64,000 nt of DNA, from NCBI RefSeq assembly GCF_000737765.1, contig NZ_JPRI01000010.1:186001-250000 (forward strand), read 5' to 3'. Of this stretch, positions 43,690 through 53,177 are shown piece by piece (position 1 is the first letter of the stretch; every line of letters starts with the position of its first letter). This stretch comes from Chryseobacterium vrystaatense (GTDB lineage Bacteria; Bacteroidota; Bacteroidia; Flavobacteriales; Weeksellaceae). A program made the position numbers and the translations under genes. The notes beneath the pieces were generated by a model. It was not told where the DNA came from. It ran no database searches and saw only the letters and a list, made by a program, of their open reading frames with translations.

Positions 43690-46682
43690 TTAGAATTTAA
43701 ACGTTACATTAACTCCCAGATCTCTTGTAGTAGGCATCGAACCAATAGACCAACCATAAGAATTAAGCCCTCCACCTACTACAGCCTCTGGATCTGCATA
43801 TGGTAAATTTTTATGAATTATCCACAAATTTCTACCCACAATCGAAATTTTAGCATCATAGATCTTAGTACCCGCTAATACAGATTTAGGAAGCATATAT
43901 CCAATACTCGCCTCTCTTAGCTTAACAAAAGAACCATCATAAATAAACTCTCCGGGAGGTTGCGTCTTATATCCGGTAGAATGTCCATTATCAAACTGTG
44001 ACAGTGCAATCGTATTGGGTAATCCATTTGGAAGAACACCTTGAAGAACAACATTTTTATCTCTATAATCTCCTATGGCAGTTTCTTTATACAAACCAGA
44101 CGATAATCCGTAATACATATCGGTTGAAAATATATCTCCCCCTTTACGCATATCAATTAAGAAGCTTAAAGAGAACCCCTTATACTTGATACTATTTCTG
44201 ATACCACCAATCCAATCAGGTGTTGTATTTCCAAGGATTTGATTACTATTCTGCAAATACTTACCTGTATTTGGGTTAATAACTTTTTCACCGTTCAGAT
44301 AGGTATAATCTGATCCAACCAAAGTTCCCCAAGCTTCTCCCACTCTTGCATTCAAAGAAACACCACCTTGAAAACTATTAAGTAAAAGATTAGTAATTCC
44401 CGGATACAAGCTTACTACCTGGTTTTTATTTGTTGACCAATTAACATCAATATTCAATGTAAAATCTTTGGATTTTATAGGCACTAAGCCTAATTGCACT
44501 TCATATCCAGTGTTATCAATCCTCCCTGCATTTATAACTTTTCCAATATATCCTGTTCCTGAAGAAACAGGAAGAGTAATAATCTGATCAACTGTCTTTG
44601 TTTTATAATAGGCAAAATCTACTGTTATTCTATCTTTTAGAAAATGAGCTTCAGTTCCTATTTCAAATTCTTTAGATCTCTGAGGTTTCAGATTCGGATT
44701 GGATTGATTTAAAATTGAATTATATATCCCAACTCCTGACAAAATACCAGCAGACCTGTAATTATTAGCGAGCTGATAAGGATCAGCAGTACCACCAACC
44801 TCAGCATAATTCGCTCGTAATTTCCAGAAATTCATCCAATTTTTTGTATTTAAAATTTCAGACATAATTACAGCCCCAGTTATTGAAGGATAGTTATAAA
44901 CATTATTTCCAGCTGGTAAAGTAGAACTTTGATCCACTCTCCATGTTCCATCTAAATAAAACATTTTATAAAAGTCTAACGATGCAGTGACATATCCTGA
45001 GTTAGTTTGTGTTGTAAATTCATTTTCATCTGATGCTAAAGGTGATTTCCTAGAATTTGATAAGGCATAAATTCCAGCAACAATCAACCCTCCCTCTGTT
45101 GAAGCATAAGCAGAATTAAAATAATTCCTACGTATATTTCCTCCTAACACTCCAGAAACATTAATATTATCTGTAATGTTAAATTTATAATTCGCCATCA
45201 AATCATAATTAGTTTCACTTCTTAATACCTCACGTCTAGCATAACCAGAGGAAATCGAATTATTTGATTGTCCAAAATTTTGTGGCAATGACCCAACAGC
45301 CAATCTGTTTTCAGCGATAAGGTTTGATCTGTCATAAGAAACTTTTCCAGTAACACTTATATTATCTAGTAAATCATAAGTCACTTGCGCATAGGTGAAG
45401 TTTCTATATCTTTTATCTGAGGTATAGTTTTGGTACGCCTGGAAATATGGATTATTCCAATATGCAGGCCTTCCATCACCAGCTGATTTTCTACTCCATG
45501 TCACATTTCCATAATTATTAGTAGCACTGGCAATATCAGGATTAACATTAGCAAAGTAAGCTCTTTCCAGATCATTAACATCTACATTAGCCTGCCACCA
45601 CTGTCTAAAACCAGTCACTGTATTATCAGAATATCCTGTAATACTTCTGCCTTTAGTTTCCTGCAAAGTCATCGTAGAATAGAAAGAAGAATGTAACTTT
45701 GGCGTCAGATCATAATTGATCTTTAAAGAAAAGTTATTTTTATTAATATGTGAATTTGGCATCAATCCATCGGACATCATATTGTCATAAGTAAAACTGA
45801 TATTTTTCCCTTTTTGCCCCTTTTCCAAAGTTATAGTATTTGTAAACGTAGTAGGGTTCTCGAAAAATTCAATCGGTCCATTTTTAGCAGCAACCCAAGG
45901 TGTAGCTTTTCTGTAATTTGGAGAAGTTGGATCGAATGAATCCCATTGATAAACTAACAAATTAGGATCAAATTTTGGTCCCCAAGATGCATCAGCACCA
46001 AAGTTTGTATTATTTACACCATCTGCTGCCTGAGTTCCAAATTTTTGAGAATAACCAGCCCCATATCTTGTCTGATATTCAGGAAATGTAGATTTATCAA
46101 TAAACCCAACCTGCATTGACGAAGAAAATGTTACCCCCCAGGATCCATCCTCTTTTCCTTTTCCATTTTTAGTTGTAATAACAATTACACCATTTAGCCC
46201 TCTTTCCCCATACAAAGCTGATGCAGCTGCACCCTTTAAAACATTAATTGATTCAATATCTTCCTGATTGATGTCAGACAATGCATTTCCGTAATCTACA
46301 TTTTTTTCCTGTGTATACGTATTATTTACTGGTGAACCGTCAATAACAATTAGTGGATTTCCACCGCTAAGAGACTTAATTCCTCTTATCAGTAAGTTTG
46401 ATGAACCACCAAAATTGTTACTCGTAGTAACATTAAGCCCTGCTACTTTACCCGACAATTGAGATGCGATATTTCCGGTATTCGTTGTTCCATCTGAAAG
46501 TGCGCTCGCTTTTATTTCTTGAGATGCGTAGCCCAAAGATTTTTTTTCTCTTTTAATTCCGAGAGCTGTTACAACAACTCCTTCAATTTCTTTTGTCCTA
46601 ACCGTATCATTCTTCACCTCCTGAGCACAGCTAGGGATGAAGACAAAACAAGGAAAAGTACACTTGCTGTTAATTTCTTCAT
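43690..46682 (-). pseudogene. SusC/RagA-family receptor with frameshift in the signal peptide (pair 2)
   Basis: The body is a normal receptor of about 975 aa, paralogous to pair 1 (TKEIEGVVVTALGIKREKK, GGSSNLLIRGIKSLSGG, final TTRDLGVNVTFKF). The in-frame beginning, a GTG at 46617, lacks any signal peptide. In another frame, an ATG at 46682 encodes MKKLTASVLFLVLSSSLAV, a typical signal peptide, and then runs into a stop at 46614. Inserting one base between 46625 and 46626 restores an uninterrupted reading frame (SSSLAVAQEV), so one nucleotide is missing at the signal-peptide end. As written, the product cannot be exported. Sequencing error is possible, but there is no homopolymer at the site. 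Confidence 0.85.
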
Positions 46683-46709
46683 ATCAATCTATAATAAATT
46701 ATCTGTGTC

Positions 46710-46740
46710 CAATTTTGCAAAAATTTACTAAAGACGCAAA
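46710..46740 (-). promoter_or_regulatory. Promoter-like block of susC-2
   Basis: On the minus strand: TTTG (46737-46740), a 19-bp spacer, then CAAAATTG (46710-46717). It is weaker than the blocks of susC-1 and susC-3, matching them in spacing but diverged in the spacer and at the -7 box. Confidence 0.45.
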
Positions 46741-47022
46741 GAAATAGTAAAATAAACAGCACTCGTAAACTAATTAAACCAATTCAAATAAAATAATTTA
46801 ATACGAAGTATCATTCAATGAATATTAAACAAAACAAAAAGGTTAGTTGTTACTTTTTTTCTGACAACCCTTAAATTCACAAAAACCACAACAAATATCC
46901 AAAACAAAATGGTAATCAAATAGATAGTAGCTAAAAATCAATAAATGAGTAATTATTGAAACTTCTCCTTTATATCATTTTTATTCCCTAAAACGTCACA
47001 CAAAAACCATAAAACAAAAAAA

Positions 47023-47038
47023 ACCGCCCGAAGGCGGT
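47023..47038 (-). terminator. Terminator of susD-3
   Basis: ACCGCC / GGCGGT around a CGAA loop, followed on the minus strand by a run of T. Confidence 0.85.
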
Positions 47039-47066
47039 ATAAAATATATTAAAAAATTTGTCGTCT

Positions 47067-48695
47067 TTATTTTAACCAGAATGGAGAATAAGCGTTGATA
47101 TTGTACATATCGTTAACACTTGGATTCGGCACATTGGCACTATTAGAAACATACTCAGATTGCGGATACATTAATCTTTTAGGTCTTGTTGGATAATAAG
47201 AACCTATAGGCATCGGCAACTGAGGATATCCGGTTTTCGTATAGCTGATGTACGTCTCCGTTGGGTTAATATTCGTCAACGCAATCCACTTTTGATACTG
47301 AATCGCCTGGATCTTGTTAGCTGTAGCAGCCCAGCCCACACCTGGCTTCGTTGCTATATCTGTTAGATAAGTACCAGCATCTGCTGGAGAAGAACCGAAT
47401 GTTTTATATGATTCAGTAATCCCACTGTTGAAACTAGTTTCAGCATTGAATAACATAGTGGTAGGATATACAACTGCAGCTTCAGCCTGTAAAAACTTAA
47501 CTTCAGACAATGTTAGTACTAACCCCGCAGTAGTAGCCCCACTTGTACTATAGATCATAAATTCACCCAAGGTTGCAAAATCTGTTTCTTTAGCTCCGGT
47601 TTCTTTAGTACCTCCTTGAACCTGTCCTTTCATATTTTCCAAATCATCATTAGAATCATCACCCATCCCATTAGCCTTAAATAATCTACTAATCCTATGA
47701 TCTTCAACGCCGAATGTTTCTGCTGTTTCTCCTTTTAAGGTCTTAACTATGTGGTCCGATGCTACTGTAATCCTGAAATCCTGACCTACATCTTGCGCAT
47801 CTAAGTCAATTCTTCCGAAAGTACTATAGAACGGGTTCCTTTGATCCGCTGTAGAAGTAACGTAGCCTGGATTGATCTTAACATCTTTATCAATAAAGTT
47901 AAGTGGATTATTAGTAAGCGAACTCATAGCTTGAAGTTCCGCATTTCTCCATGTTGTAACTTCTGAGTCAGTACATTTAGAGAGTCTCACAAGCATTTTC
48001 AGCTTTACCGTATTGGCCATCTTTGTCCAAAATGTTTTCCAATTTGCCAAATCTGTAGCAGCAACACCTGTTACAGTATTACTAGCAGAGAAAATAGGAT
48101 CTTCTGTTGCATATCCTATTCTGTTAGTAGCCACAGGTGTTTGCTGAATCAAAGCAAGTGCCTGATTCAACTCAGCCATCAGTCCCTTATACACATCCTT
48201 ACCTTTATCATATTTGGGGTTCTTATTAGCCTGCCCTTTGAATGCTTCAGAATAAGGAACATCATTATAAAGATCAACAATCATCTGCATATAGTAAGCT
48301 TTCATCACTTTTGCTGCTGCAACATGATGTGGGTAATTTTCAGCACCAGGAGCATCAATAACTGCCTGTAGATTACTTACTCCCAGATAAAGGTTATCCC
48401 AAATATTATCATAAAACTGTGCATCTGCAGCCATTCTGAATTCATCACCATATGGAGAAGCAAAGTAATAAATATTTCCTGCCCATGCATTCATCATCAG
48501 GTTACCAAATCTATTCATGGTATTGCCCTGCGTTCTGAATACGATAGACTCAGCAGCTGACAACCTATCCTTAGGACTTACCTGATTGGTATAAGCTTCA
48601 TTCACATTTTGATTAACATCTAAGAAATCGTCACTGCATGAGTTAAAAAACAGCAGCGTGGTCATTCCTAAAATTGGTATTAATATCTTTTTCAT
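47067..48695 (-). CDS. SusD/RagB-family nutrient-binding lipoprotein (pair 3)
   Basis: A 542-aa lipoprotein (lipobox FNSC, Cys20, followed by SDDFLDVNQN) of the SusD-like_2 group, longer than and only distantly related to those of pairs 1 and 2. Helical segments such as WKTFWTKMANTVKLKMLVRLSK and LTLSEVKFLQAEAAV fit the family. It follows susC-3 by 10 bp. Its ligand is unknown. Confidence 0.92.
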   Translation of the reverse strand: MKKILIPILGMTTLLFFNSCSDDFLDVNQNVNEAYTNQVSPKDRLSAAESIVFRTQGNTMNRFGNLMMNAWAGNIYYFASPYGDEFRMAADAQFYDNIWDNLYLGVSNLQAVIDAPGAENYPHHVAAAKVMKAYYMQMIVDLYNDVPYSEAFKGQANKNPKYDKGKDVYKGLMAELNQALALIQQTPVATNRIGYATEDPIFSASNTVTGVAATDLANWKTFWTKMANTVKLKMLVRLSKCTDSEVTTWRNAELQAMSSLTNNPLNFIDKDVKINPGYVTSTADQRNPFYSTFGRIDLDAQDVGQDFRITVASDHIVKTLKGETAETFGVEDHRISRLFKANGMGDDSNDDLENMKGQVQGGTKETGAKETDFATLGEFMIYSTSGATTAGLVLTLSEVKFLQAEAAVVYPTTMLFNAETSFNSGITESYKTFGSSPADAGTYLTDIATKPGVGWAATANKIQAIQYQKWIALTNINPTETYISYTKTGYPQLPMPIGSYYPTRPKRLMYPQSEYVSNSANVPNPSVNDMYNINAYSPFWLK

Positions 48696-48705
48696 TATGA
48701 TTTAT

Positions 48706-51681
48706 TTAAAAATTAATAGTGGTGGTAAAACCTACCGTTCTAGTTGATGGATATTGGTTATTATTTGTAAGACCAACTATATTGCCTGTTCCAAACGATC
48801 CTTCAGGATCAGAATAGCCTTTATTGTCTTTTGCAAACTTATAGAATGGGTTTCTTGCATACACGCTGAAACTTAATCCTGAAAGCCCGATTGATCTTGC
48901 CATATCCGCACCTAAGGCATAAGATACTCCTAATTCTCTAACTCTGAATGCTGTACCGCTTATCACAAAGTTTTCCGCAATCCCTCCATACACCTTTCCG
49001 TAATAATCCGGCAAACCTGTATAATCATTTCCTCCGGATTTTATGGATGTATTTTCAACATATTGCCCTGCAGAATTCATATACACAGAATTTGGAATAA
49101 CATAACCACCTTGAGTTCTGTCATATTCTGCAGACTGTTCTAAGTTTCCGCTGAATGCCAATCCACTCATAGCTCCTGAGTATAATTTACCTCCGTTTCT
49201 GTAATCTAGAACCGCATAGAAACCAAAATTCTTATATTTAAAATTCGTATTTAATGCTAAGGTATAATTAGGTGTCACTCTACCAAAGTTAACATATTTA
49301 TTGCTGATATAAGGATTTCCATTGTCAGGGTTGATGATAATTCTGCCCTGCTCATCTCTCATGTACGCCGTACCTTTCAACATTGGAAACTCCTCTCCTT
49401 TAACTGCAAAAATCCCGGCAATACCTCCCGTAGTAAGATTGACCTCATCCTGTCCGTTAGCGAGCTCAATTACTTTGGTTCTGTTGATGGACCATGCCAG
49501 ATTTAAGTCCCATGAAAAATCAGTGCCTTTAATAGGTACCAACCCCAAACTTATCTCCATTCCTTTATTACGGATATCACCGATATTAACCGGAGTAAAT
49601 CTTAATCCTGAGGCAGATGATGTAGTCTGGTTAGTGATCAAATCCTTTGTCGTCTGAAGATAAACACTGGCATCTAAGGTAATTCTGTTTTTTAAGAATC
49701 CTAAACCTAAGCTGATATCATTACTGGTTACTTTTTCAGGTCTAATATTGGTATCGGTAGGAGTCTGATTGTTCGTAAAACTTAAAGGACCTGTACCAAA
49801 CGGATAACCTGTACCTAAAACAACTGTATCTTCGATTGCGAAAACATTTACCGGATCATTCCCTACTCTGGTATGAGATCCCTTGATTACAAATCTGCTT
49901 ATAGTATTACTTTCAATATTGAAGGCTTTCAAAGGCATAAAGGACACCCCACCTGAATAATAGAAGTATCCAGAATCACTTGGCTGGCTCTTATCAGAAT
50001 GAAGCAGCTTAGATGAATTTTCATATCGTGCTGTCCCATTCACATATAAATAATCTTTGTATGATAGATCTAAATTCGCAAAATAGGCATATCTATTATC
50101 AATAAACCTTCTGTTATTCAATCTATATGGATTAGTCAGATTCGTAAGATTCCAGTACTGATAAATCCCAGGAATCTTGATACCATTACCTCCTACACTG
50201 GTGGTTTTCAATTCTGTTCGCTGAACGTTATATCCCAATGTTAATTTAAAGTTGATATCTTTTGTAAAGTCATAATTAAAATTCGCCATTAAGTCGTTAT
50301 AGTAATACCTATTGACTGCGTTAGACTGCAAAAATGTCGATGTAATAGGACTAGGAGCGGATACAATTCTTGGCGTTGCAGTCGATGGAACATATCCGTT
50401 GTTATAGTTCAGTATATCCGTCGAAGTGATTTGGGCTGTTCCATTATTCGTAATGGAAATATGGTCATTAAATTTATACCCTAATGAAATTGTTCCGTTT
50501 AAAATATCCGTTTTTGTAGTGTTTCTTATATTTCTAATAGTCCAGTATGGATTCTGGTAAAATAAGGTCCACGCAAACGGATTCGGACTGTTTCTGAATT
50601 CCGTAATTGGGATTTCAGGAGACGACTGAAGAAGATTTCTATATAAAGCAGGATCCGTTGTATTCACAGAGCTGTTAATATAGGTCACCGATCCATCTAA
50701 AGTAAATTTATCCATTTTAAAGCCTCCGTTCAACGTAACAGAGGTTTTCTTCAATTTATCCTCAGCAACGATGAATTCTCTATCCTGACGGTTAATTGTC
50801 AATCCCGCATATGCACCTTCACTTCCTCCAGTTATACTTAGTGTGTTATTTAAATTCAATCCCGTGTTAAAAAATTCCTTGGCGTTATCCTTGCTTCTTG
50901 CAGCAAACGGAGCAAAAACAGATGCCGCTGCGTCTGCAGCAGGAACATCCCCATCTGGATTCACAGAAATAATTCCATCGCCGTTTACATCATAAAAAGG
51001 TACACCAATCGCTACATTATGCCCAGCATACGCAGGATCAGTAAACGCAGGTCCCCAAGAACCATTTTCGACGTGGATTCTGTCTCCATACCAACCTTGA
51101 CCATATTTTTGTTGTCTTTTAGGGGTAAAAAGCACATTATCGAATTCCACATTGCTGTTAAAACTAACTCTTGGTTTTCTTGAGCCACTTCCTTTTTTAG
51201 TGGTGATGATAATCGCACCATTTACACCCTGAGATCCATATAGAGCAGCGCCCTGAAGACCCAATAGAGTTGTAACAGATTCAATCGCATCAGAAGGTAA
51301 TGACTGAAAAATAGTCATAGAAGAAATTACACCGTCAATAACGATCAATGGCGCAGTACTTCCGGTTAATGTTCTCGAACCTCTGATTTTGATATCATAT
51401 GTACCGTCAACACTACTGCTTGTTTTATTGATAGTAAGTCCCGGAACTTTACTTGCCAGAGCCGCAATAGCATTGGGAGCTCCAGCCTGTGTCAGCTTTT
51501 CTTTACTAATAACAGCAGCTGTTGAAGTCTGAGCATCCAGCTTCATTTTTCTGTTCATGGCCCCGGTCATAATAACCTCACCAATCTCTGTCGTTTTAAC
51601 AGTATCCCTTTTCTGTGCACTTGCTAAAGCAAATGTTGAGGAAAGAACTACCACTAAAACACTAGTCGTTAATTTCTTCAT
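48706..51681 (-). CDS. SusC/RagA-family TonB-dependent receptor (pair 3)
   Basis: A 991-aa outer-membrane receptor. The start at 51681 (MKKLTTSVLVVVLSSTFALA) gives a proper signal peptide; the frame extends 20 codons further upstream but through the promoter region. The plug follows at once (TTEIGEVIMTGAMNRKMK, GTYDIKIRGSRTLTG, APLIVIDGVISS) without a carboxypeptidase-like domain. Barrel end TRTVGFTTTINF. It differs clearly from the receptors of pairs 1 and 2 and so likely takes another substrate. Confidence 0.94.
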   Translation of the reverse strand: MKKLTTSVLVVVLSSTFALASAQKRDTVKTTEIGEVIMTGAMNRKMKLDAQTSTAAVISKEKLTQAGAPNAIAALASKVPGLTINKTSSSVDGTYDIKIRGSRTLTGSTAPLIVIDGVISSMTIFQSLPSDAIESVTTLLGLQGAALYGSQGVNGAIIITTKKGSGSRKPRVSFNSNVEFDNVLFTPKRQQKYGQGWYGDRIHVENGSWGPAFTDPAYAGHNVAIGVPFYDVNGDGIISVNPDGDVPAADAAASVFAPFAARSKDNAKEFFNTGLNLNNTLSITGGSEGAYAGLTINRQDREFIVAEDKLKKTSVTLNGGFKMDKFTLDGSVTYINSSVNTTDPALYRNLLQSSPEIPITEFRNSPNPFAWTLFYQNPYWTIRNIRNTTKTDILNGTISLGYKFNDHISITNNGTAQITSTDILNYNNGYVPSTATPRIVSAPSPITSTFLQSNAVNRYYYNDLMANFNYDFTKDINFKLTLGYNVQRTELKTTSVGGNGIKIPGIYQYWNLTNLTNPYRLNNRRFIDNRYAYFANLDLSYKDYLYVNGTARYENSSKLLHSDKSQPSDSGYFYYSGGVSFMPLKAFNIESNTISRFVIKGSHTRVGNDPVNVFAIEDTVVLGTGYPFGTGPLSFTNNQTPTDTNIRPEKVTSNDISLGLGFLKNRITLDASVYLQTTKDLITNQTTSSASGLRFTPVNIGDIRNKGMEISLGLVPIKGTDFSWDLNLAWSINRTKVIELANGQDEVNLTTGGIAGIFAVKGEEFPMLKGTAYMRDEQGRIIINPDNGNPYISNKYVNFGRVTPNYTLALNTNFKYKNFGFYAVLDYRNGGKLYSGAMSGLAFSGNLEQSAEYDRTQGGYVIPNSVYMNSAGQYVENTSIKSGGNDYTGLPDYYGKVYGGIAENFVISGTAFRVRELGVSYALGADMARSIGLSGLSFSVYARNPFYKFAKDNKGYSDPEGSFGTGNIVGLTNNNQYPSTRTVGFTTTINF

Positions 51682-51994
51682 ATTTAAATTGATTATTTTT
51701 TTATTGATTACAAATATGTGAAACTTTCTTAAAATCACCAAATATTTCGTTAAATATATTTAAATTAATAAATAATATAACCATAAAAAAGATAATACTT
51801 AAAAATACTACAACAAAAAAGATATATCTATGAAAAACACCAAAAACACTACAATTAAACAAAATTCAATCATTGATTCAAATAGAAGCAATATCCTCAT
51901 TTAAATTAAAATAAATTAAAAAAAAGATGAATCAACATAAAATGTAATTTTCGCTAATTTTACAGCTGATTTATGAAATGATATAAATAACCAA
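51682..51994. other. Divergent intergenic region between susC-3 and rnhB
   Basis: About 313 bp, very AT-rich with several A runs. The susC-3 promoter block is at its left. No small gene is recognised. Confidence 0.55.
51711..51742 (-). promoter_or_regulatory. Promoter-like block of susC-3
   Basis: On the minus strand: TTTG (51739-51742), a 20-bp spacer containing GTGATTTTAAGAAAGTTT, then CATATTTG (51711-51718). It matches the susC-1 block in the spacer as well as the boxes. Confidence 0.6.
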
Positions 51995-52579
51995 ATGGAT
52001 TTATTACAAAAATGGACAGACCTGTACATCGAGGCAGGATGTGATGAAGTAGGAAGAGGATGTTTGAGCGGACCGGTAGTCGCTGCTGCTGTAATCTTAG
52101 ATGACAGTTTTCAGCAAAACTTGGTTAATGATTCCAAAAAGTTAACATTCAAAACAAGAATGGAACTGGACAGCTATATCAAAGACAATGTTAAAAACTA
52201 CGCCATCGCAGAGCTACCACCTTCGTTCATTGACGAGCACAATATTCTTAATGCGAGTATTCACGCTATGCATCGTGCTCTGGATCAGTTAACAATTACT
52301 CCCGAACTGATTTTGGTGGATGGAAATAAATTTCATCCTTATAATTATATTCCTCACCAATGCATTATTAAAGGAGATTCAAAAGTTCTTTCTATTGCAG
52401 CTGCTTCAATTCTTGCAAAAAATTACAGAGATCAATTAATGATCGAACTTCATGAAGAACATCCGGAATACAGCTGGAACACTAATTTCGGGTACGCTAC
52501 AAAAGCACATCAGCAAGCTTTAATAAAACATGGTCCCACAAAACATCACAGACAGTCGTTCAGACTGAAATATGATTAA
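51995..52579 (+). CDS. rnhB: Ribonuclease HII
   Basis: A 194-aa RNase HII that removes ribonucleotides and RNA from DNA-RNA hybrids. Catalytic acidic residues are visible: CDEVGRGCLSGPVVAAAVIL (Asp-Glu near residue 17), LILVDGNK, and KGDSKVLSIAAASILAKNYRD. Length is normal. It is monocistronic with a terminator at 52607-52636. Confidence 0.96.
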   Translation: MDLLQKWTDLYIEAGCDEVGRGCLSGPVVAAAVILDDSFQQNLVNDSKKLTFKTRMELDSYIKDNVKNYAIAELPPSFIDEHNILNASIHAMHRALDQLTITPELILVDGNKFHPYNYIPHQCIIKGDSKVLSIAAASILAKNYRDQLMIELHEEHPEYSWNTNFGYATKAHQQALIKHGPTKHHRQSFRLKYD

Positions 52580-52606
52580 CATCTAAATTAGAGTTCAATA
52601 AAAATA

Positions 52607-52636
52607 AAAAGCGAAGCAGTAACCTGCTCCGCTTTT
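52607..52636 (+). terminator. Terminator of rnhB
   Basis: AAAAGCGAAGCAG / CTGCTCCGCTTTT with one mismatch and a TAAC loop. Confidence 0.82.
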
Positions 52637-52894
52637 CTATAATAAAAGTCTTTTTATTCCTTTTTTCTTTTGCTCCTGAATTTTCCATTGGTATCACTTC
52701 TCATTATTCACCTAACTCTTTACAAAAGTTTCTTATCATCCAATACATATATATAGTAGCACAGAAGATAAAATATTGATAGTTCTAAGAAGAACAGAAC
52801 CAGTAATGTCAGGCATAGCATATACCACTGTTGAAAATGCTGATATGTGGGAAGTTTACTACCATTTAAAATTGATAAAACTCAAATAAAAACA
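52637..52894. other. Intergenic region with a yidC-3'-end-like fragment
   Basis: The segment 52650-52690 resembles the 3' end of yidC (53170-53215), including a 16-bp exact match, TTGCTCCTGAATTTTC (52670-52685 against 53196-53211). To its right an open stretch without a proper start codon (about 52713-52889) may be a decayed gene. Nothing else is recognised. Confidence 0.5.
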
Positions 52895-52923
52895 TTTGGA
52901 GCAAATATTTTTATTTATATTTG
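52895..52923 (+). promoter_or_regulatory. Promoter of the 45-aa GG-leader peptide gene
   Basis: TTTG (52895-52898), a 17-bp spacer, TATATTTG (52916-52923). The last 16 bp, TTTTATTTATATTTGA, also precede the 44-aa peptide gene. Confidence 0.7.
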
Positions 52924-52989
52924 AATTACAAACACCGTATATTTCTTTCCAATTATTAAGAAATATAAAAACAAATTAAATATTAAAAT

Positions 52990-53127
52990 ATGAAAAACAT
53001 CACAAAAATCAAAAACGCTAAATTAATTAGTAAAAATCAATTAAAGCAAATTAAGGGAGGACAAATCTGTGCTTGTGGTACACCTTGCCCAGACATGAAC
53101 CAACCGGTTCCAAAACCTTGTAACTAA
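52990..53127 (+). CDS. Double-glycine leader peptide, bacteriocin-like, 45 aa
   Basis: A 45-codon frame on the plus strand. The leader ends SKNQLKQIKGG (Gly23-Gly24), matching the C39-peptidase cleavage pattern; the 21-residue core has four cysteines (27, 29, 33 and 44) and five prolines. It has its own promoter and a strong terminator, so it is a full transcription unit. No transporter or immunity gene is adjacent. It may act as a bacteriocin, a peptide signal or a RiPP precursor. It shares with the 44-aa peptide the MKN start, GG-Q junction, four-Cys core and promoter block. Confidence 0.85.
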   Translation: MKNITKIKNAKLISKNQLKQIKGGQICACGTPCPDMNQPVPKPCN

Positions 53128-53129
53128 AA

Positions 53130-53160
53130 AAAAAGAGAAGCAAAATTTGCTTCTCTTTTT
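53130..53160. terminator. Bidirectional terminator between peptide gene and yidC
   Basis: AAAAGAGAAGC / GCTTCTCTTTT with a short AT loop, flanked by A and T tracts; it serves both converging genes. Confidence 0.88.
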
Positions 53161-53177
53161 TATATATAGAATATTTC

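Larger units (their letters stand above)
46683..47066. other. Intergenic region between SusCD pairs 2 and 3
   Basis: About 384 bp, very AT-rich. It contains the susC-2 promoter block at its left end and the susD-3 terminator at its right end. No small gene or other structure was recognised between them. Confidence 0.6.

Noticed and set aside
37022..51681. The SusCD block as a polysaccharide utilisation locus
   Set aside because: No glycoside hydrolase, lyase, sulfatase or hybrid sensor gene is adjacent, so a glycan substrate is not supported.
52713..52889. Open stretch of about 58 codons containing RRTEPVMSGIAYTTVENA
   Set aside because: No start codon at its beginning, no family resemblance and no ribosome-start context; at most a decayed gene fragment.
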